From contig JAKEHC010000198.1 in assembly GCA_022615255.1 (NCBI GenBank), forward strand, positions 1 through 6,771: a stretch of DNA of 6,771 nucleotides. Direction: 5' to 3'. Positions 4,997 to 6,771 of this stretch are shown piece by piece. The position numbers and the translations under genes were made by a program. Numbering within the stretch: position 1 is the first letter of the stretch; every line of letters begins with the position of its first letter. Below the pieces are notes generated by a model. It was not told the origin of the DNA and searched no databases. It was given only the letters and a program-made list of their open reading frames with translations. The DNA is from Candidatus Dadabacteria bacterium (lineage in GTDB: Bacteria > Desulfobacterota_D > UBA1144 > Nemesobacterales > CSP1-2).

Positions 4997-5422
4997 ATGA
5001 CTTTAAAAGCCTTATTAGCGCTAGCATCAATTGCTATTACCCTATTGGGCTGCGCACACGAGTGGCAAGATCCGAACACAACCATTCCAGCCAAGAAGGT
5101 GGATATAACCTCCATTCTCATATTCTCGACAGTTTACGACAGCGCGGGAGTAATAGTAGAGGGAAAGGTTTGGGATTTAATGTTTGATAAAATTCAAGAA
5201 GAAGATAGAGAAATACTCTTTACTGAATTTAAGCTTGCTGATCAAGATGGATATTTCATTAATGTTGTTTCACCCGGTCATATCCCTATAGCCGAGGGGG
5301 ATTTTGTTCAGGTCACGGGAATCTACCGTAGAGAACTCAGCAAAGAAAAACATTATTATATAAATGAAATCGAAGCCATCCGAGTAGAAAGGGAACAAAA
5401 ATCGTCAAGACCTAACTATTGA
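4997..5422 (+). CDS. Lipoprotein with OB-fold-like pattern
   Basis: This is a 141-aa protein. Residues 1-18 are a lipoprotein signal peptide with lipobox LLGC, so C19 would be acylated and the mature protein anchored in a membrane. A GGAGG (4986-4990) 6 nt before the ATG fixes the start. Residues 42-131 fit a small beta-barrel of OB-fold type: VIVEGKVWDL, then FTEFKLADQDGYFINVV, then GDFVQVTGIYRRE, then HYYINEIEAIRVE. This is the order of strands and the G-D-x-V-x-V-x-G turn typical of such domains. The ligand is unknown. Its 3' end overlaps that of the convergent gene at 5405-6028 by 18 bp. It could alternatively be a divergent Slp-like lipoprotein. The lipobox is clear and the fold is inferred. 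Confidence 0.8.
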   Translation: MTLKALLALASIAITLLGCAHEWQDPNTTIPAKKVDITSILIFSTVYDSAGVIVEGKVWDLMFDKIQEEDREILFTEFKLADQDGYFINVVSPGHIPIAEGDFVQVTGIYRRELSKEKHYYINEIEAIRVEREQKSSRPNY

Positions 5423-6028
5423 GAAAGAAGTCATAATCTTCTCTAGATCATCCCTAAATCTTTTATTTGTTTTAAGCTCAGACTCGGGTATCTGAGAAGC
5501 CGTCACGATGTATGCCTTATTGTTAGTAAGAGCCACCTTCTGCACCTGAAATATCCTCTCCTCGGAGGGCGCGCCGTAAGGACTCAGGTAATGAAACTGT
5601 AATATTGATACGAGGTCAACCCCGATTGTTTTTATAATCTCAACCAAGGCATCTCTAGATAAATTAATGTTTTTTTCAATATAGCTCTTGACATCTACAC
5701 TTACGGAATCATCCATAGCCACTGTGACGCTTGGTCTAAAGCCCCCTAAGAGAGATTGAGGAATTATTACAATTGGCATTATAACCTTATCTCCAAATCC
5801 AAACTGCCTTTTGTAGAACTCATTTAGTTTATTATCTATCATCCATCCATTAGGCCAGGACACCTTGAATCCAAATTCCCTACTTAGAAAGGTATTCCTC
5901 TCGCGCCCTAGGGCGAGCGAGGGCGAGCTACCGTTAATGAACTTATAATCTGAAAAGCCTACCGTTTTAGTAGACCCATAAAGCTTTAGGGCTAAAATCC
6001 ACCCTTCTGTTAATTTTTCTGAGGGCAT
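5405..6028 (-). CDS. DcrB/PsbP-like domain protein
   Basis: This is a 207-aa protein with the pattern of the DcrB/PsbP fold. FGFKVSWPNGW (52-62) is the typical first strand and turn. It is followed by IVIIPQ, PSVTVAMDDS, a helix VDVKSYIEKNI, the strand FQVQKVALTNNKAYIVTASQ (160-179), and a closing helix with KIMTSFSIV. Proteins of this family are usually exported or lipid-anchored, but this product has no signal peptide. Its first 48 residues are unlike the rest and contain SPSLALGRE, encoded by a GC-rich repeat (5900-5928). A TAA stop lies just upstream of ATG 6028, so no longer N-terminus is possible in this frame. An upstream purine run (AAGGGG) is only 2 nt from the ATG and makes a poor ribosome site. 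The 5' end may have been altered by insertion or frameshift. Its biochemical role is unknown. Confidence 0.7.
   Translation of the reverse strand: MPSEKLTEGWILALKLYGSTKTVGFSDYKFINGSSPSLALGRERNTFLSREFGFKVSWPNGWMIDNKLNEFYKRQFGFGDKVIMPIVIIPQSLLGGFRPSVTVAMDDSVSVDVKSYIEKNINLSRDALVEIIKTIGVDLVSILQFHYLSPYGAPSEERIFQVQKVALTNNKAYIVTASQIPESELKTNKRFRDDLEKIMTSFSIVRS
5900..5928. repeat. GC-rich palindrome plus tandem 10-bp repeat inside a gene
   Basis: CGCCCTAGGGCG (5904-5915) is a perfect 12-bp palindrome. GGGCGAGC occurs twice (5911-5918 and 5921-5928) as an overlapping 10-bp tandem unit. The segment is almost entirely G and C in an AT-rich gene. It encodes residues about 34-43 of the DcrB/PsbP-like protein, before the recognisable domain. 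Confidence 0.6.
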
Positions 6029-6161
6029 ATCCCCTTATCCCTATCCAGGGTAGTAATTAAAATTAAAAAGGCTCTGTAATTGTAATTAACCACCGATCGA
6101 ATTTCAATGATCCTTATGACGCTTCTGTGAATACCAGCCGCTCAATCTGACTTTTATTACT

Positions 6162-6187
6162 AGGGCAGACACAGGGGTCTGCCCCTA
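6162..6187. repeat. Palindromic repeat, REP-like
   Basis: GGGCAGAC (6163-6170) and GTCTGCCC (6177-6184) form an 8-bp perfect stem around a 6-nt loop. Flanking TA/TA pairs extend it with one bulged C. It sits in the gap between two minus-strand genes and has no T-run on either strand, so it is not a standard terminator. I recall GGGCAGAC/GTCTGCCC hairpins as dispersed repeats in environmental bacterial genomes. Confidence 0.55.
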
Positions 6188-6220
6188 CATCTTAAAGAAG
6201 GTTTTAAAATTGTGCTCGGT

Positions 6221-6771
6221 CTAGTTGGGATTAAAGCAATCCTTGTTGTTTTCGGCTAAATACTGCTCTATAGCCTTTGCAATTATTCTATACCCATTTT
6301 TATTTGTATGACCGCCAAAGTTATTGGGATACAATTGAATTGACCCTGCCGCATTTCTAAAAGGGTCTAGCACATCAATAAATTCGATACTATGATCTTT
6401 AAAATAACCTTTCACCAATTGATTGACCTCCCGCTCGTTGCTTATGAGCTTATCTATCATATTGGAGCTAGGTAAATCACTATGATGTTCTATAAATTCT
6501 GAGAAAACGCTTTCCTTAGTTGGTATAAGTATGACGAGGAAATCAACGTTTCTCTTTTTGGAGAGCTCGTTCATTCGGGAAAACAACTCAAGGCTTATCC
6601 TTAATCCTTCCCTTACAGTTGGGTCTTCTAGGTCTAAAGTCTTTAATCTCATAGATGGCATGAATCCTGTTTTTATATTCTGCTCTTTATCTTCAAACAT
6701 TATTATCTCCTCACCCTTATAAAGTCTTTGCAATTGTCTAATTTCATCTCCAAGAAAGGAACTGCTTATTA
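6221..6771 (-). CDS. SGNH/GDSL hydrolase-like protein, C-terminal part (runs off the window)
   Basis: The minus-strand frame ends at TAG 6221-6223 and stays open to the right edge, so this is probably the 3' part of a larger gene. Visible segments are FMPSMRLKTLDLEDP, then GLRISLELFSRMNELSKKR, then the strand VDFLVILIPTKES. Then come SIEFIDVLDPF and LYPNNFGGHTNKNGYRIIAK. The last carries the histidine expected near the C-terminus of SGNH hydrolases, followed by the helix AIEQYL. The first block with the catalytic serine would lie outside the window. The closest pattern I know is the SGNH domain of AlgX/AlgJ-like O-acetylation proteins of cell-surface polymers. There is an alternative start: ATG at 6700 has a GAGGAG site (6707-6712) 6 nt upstream and would give a 159-aa protein lacking the serine block. 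I prefer the partial reading because the sequence upstream of 6700 continues smoothly. Confidence 0.6.
   Translation of the reverse strand, partial: ISSSFLGDEIRQLQRLYKGEEIIMFEDKEQNIKTGFMPSMRLKTLDLEDPTVREGLRISLELFSRMNELSKKRNVDFLVILIPTKESVFSEFIEHHSDLPSSNMIDKLISNEREVNQLVKGYFKDHSIEFIDVLDPFRNAAGSIQLYPNNFGGHTNKNGYRIIAKAIEQYLAENNKDCFNPN

Noticed and set aside
4885..5121. N-terminal 79-codon extension of the minus-strand 91-aa gene
   Set aside because: It overlaps the divergent lipoprotein gene, including its signal peptide and ribosome site, and the translation changes character before the ATG at 4884.
6047..6090. AT-rich imperfect inverted repeat (TAATTAAAATTA / TAATTGTAATTA)
   Set aside because: Low-complexity AT sequence with weak pairing and no supporting context.
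6531..6722. 63-codon plus-strand frame
   Set aside because: It is antisense to the SGNH-like gene, whose family motifs are clear, and has no good ribosome site.

Overview
The window is an AT-rich piece of bacterial DNA with compact gene packing, clear Shine-Dalgarno sites, TTG and GTG starts, one lipoprotein and two Sec-exported proteins. This points to a Gram-negative-type cell, probably an uncultured lineage. I cannot name the taxon from the sequence alone.

Positions 1-3112 hold what looks like one redox-stress locus on the + strand. It contains an ECF-type sigma-70 factor (323-973), a small soluble anti-sigma factor with a Cys/His zinc motif (1061-1351), an exported thioredoxin-fold protein with a single cysteine in a CxxS motif (1468-1947), and an exported MsrA-MsrB fusion (2022-3086). 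Two sites with ECF-like spacing sit inside the locus. The better one (TGAAAC, 16 nt, CGTCTAA, at 1397-1425) lies directly upstream of the thioredoxin-like gene. The simplest model is that oxidation releases the sigma factor from its zinc anti-sigma partner, and the sigma factor then switches on repair of oxidised methionines in exported proteins. The locus ends in a perfect 26-bp palindrome that looks like a dispersed repeat.

Positions 3113-3615 have no long gene. They contain a possible 54-codon minus-strand small protein (3221-3385), a good sigma-70-type promoter (3368-3396), and a short plus-strand frame with faint similarity to the start of KsgA/RsmA (3402-3572). Then comes a full-length PhoH-family ATPase gene (3616-4593).

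Positions 4609-6028 hold three uncharacterised genes: a 91-aa minus-strand protein, a divergently transcribed plus-strand lipoprotein with an OB-fold-like pattern, and a minus-strand DcrB/PsbP-like protein whose 3' end overlaps the lipoprotein gene by 18 bp. A GC-rich tandem repeat lies near the 5' end of the DcrB/PsbP-like gene. A second palindromic repeat (6162-6187) precedes the 3' part of an SGNH/GDSL-hydrolase-like gene that runs off the right edge.

A short minus-strand frame (25-195) near the left edge may also be a real small gene. I saw no tRNA, rRNA, CRISPR array or insertion sequence.
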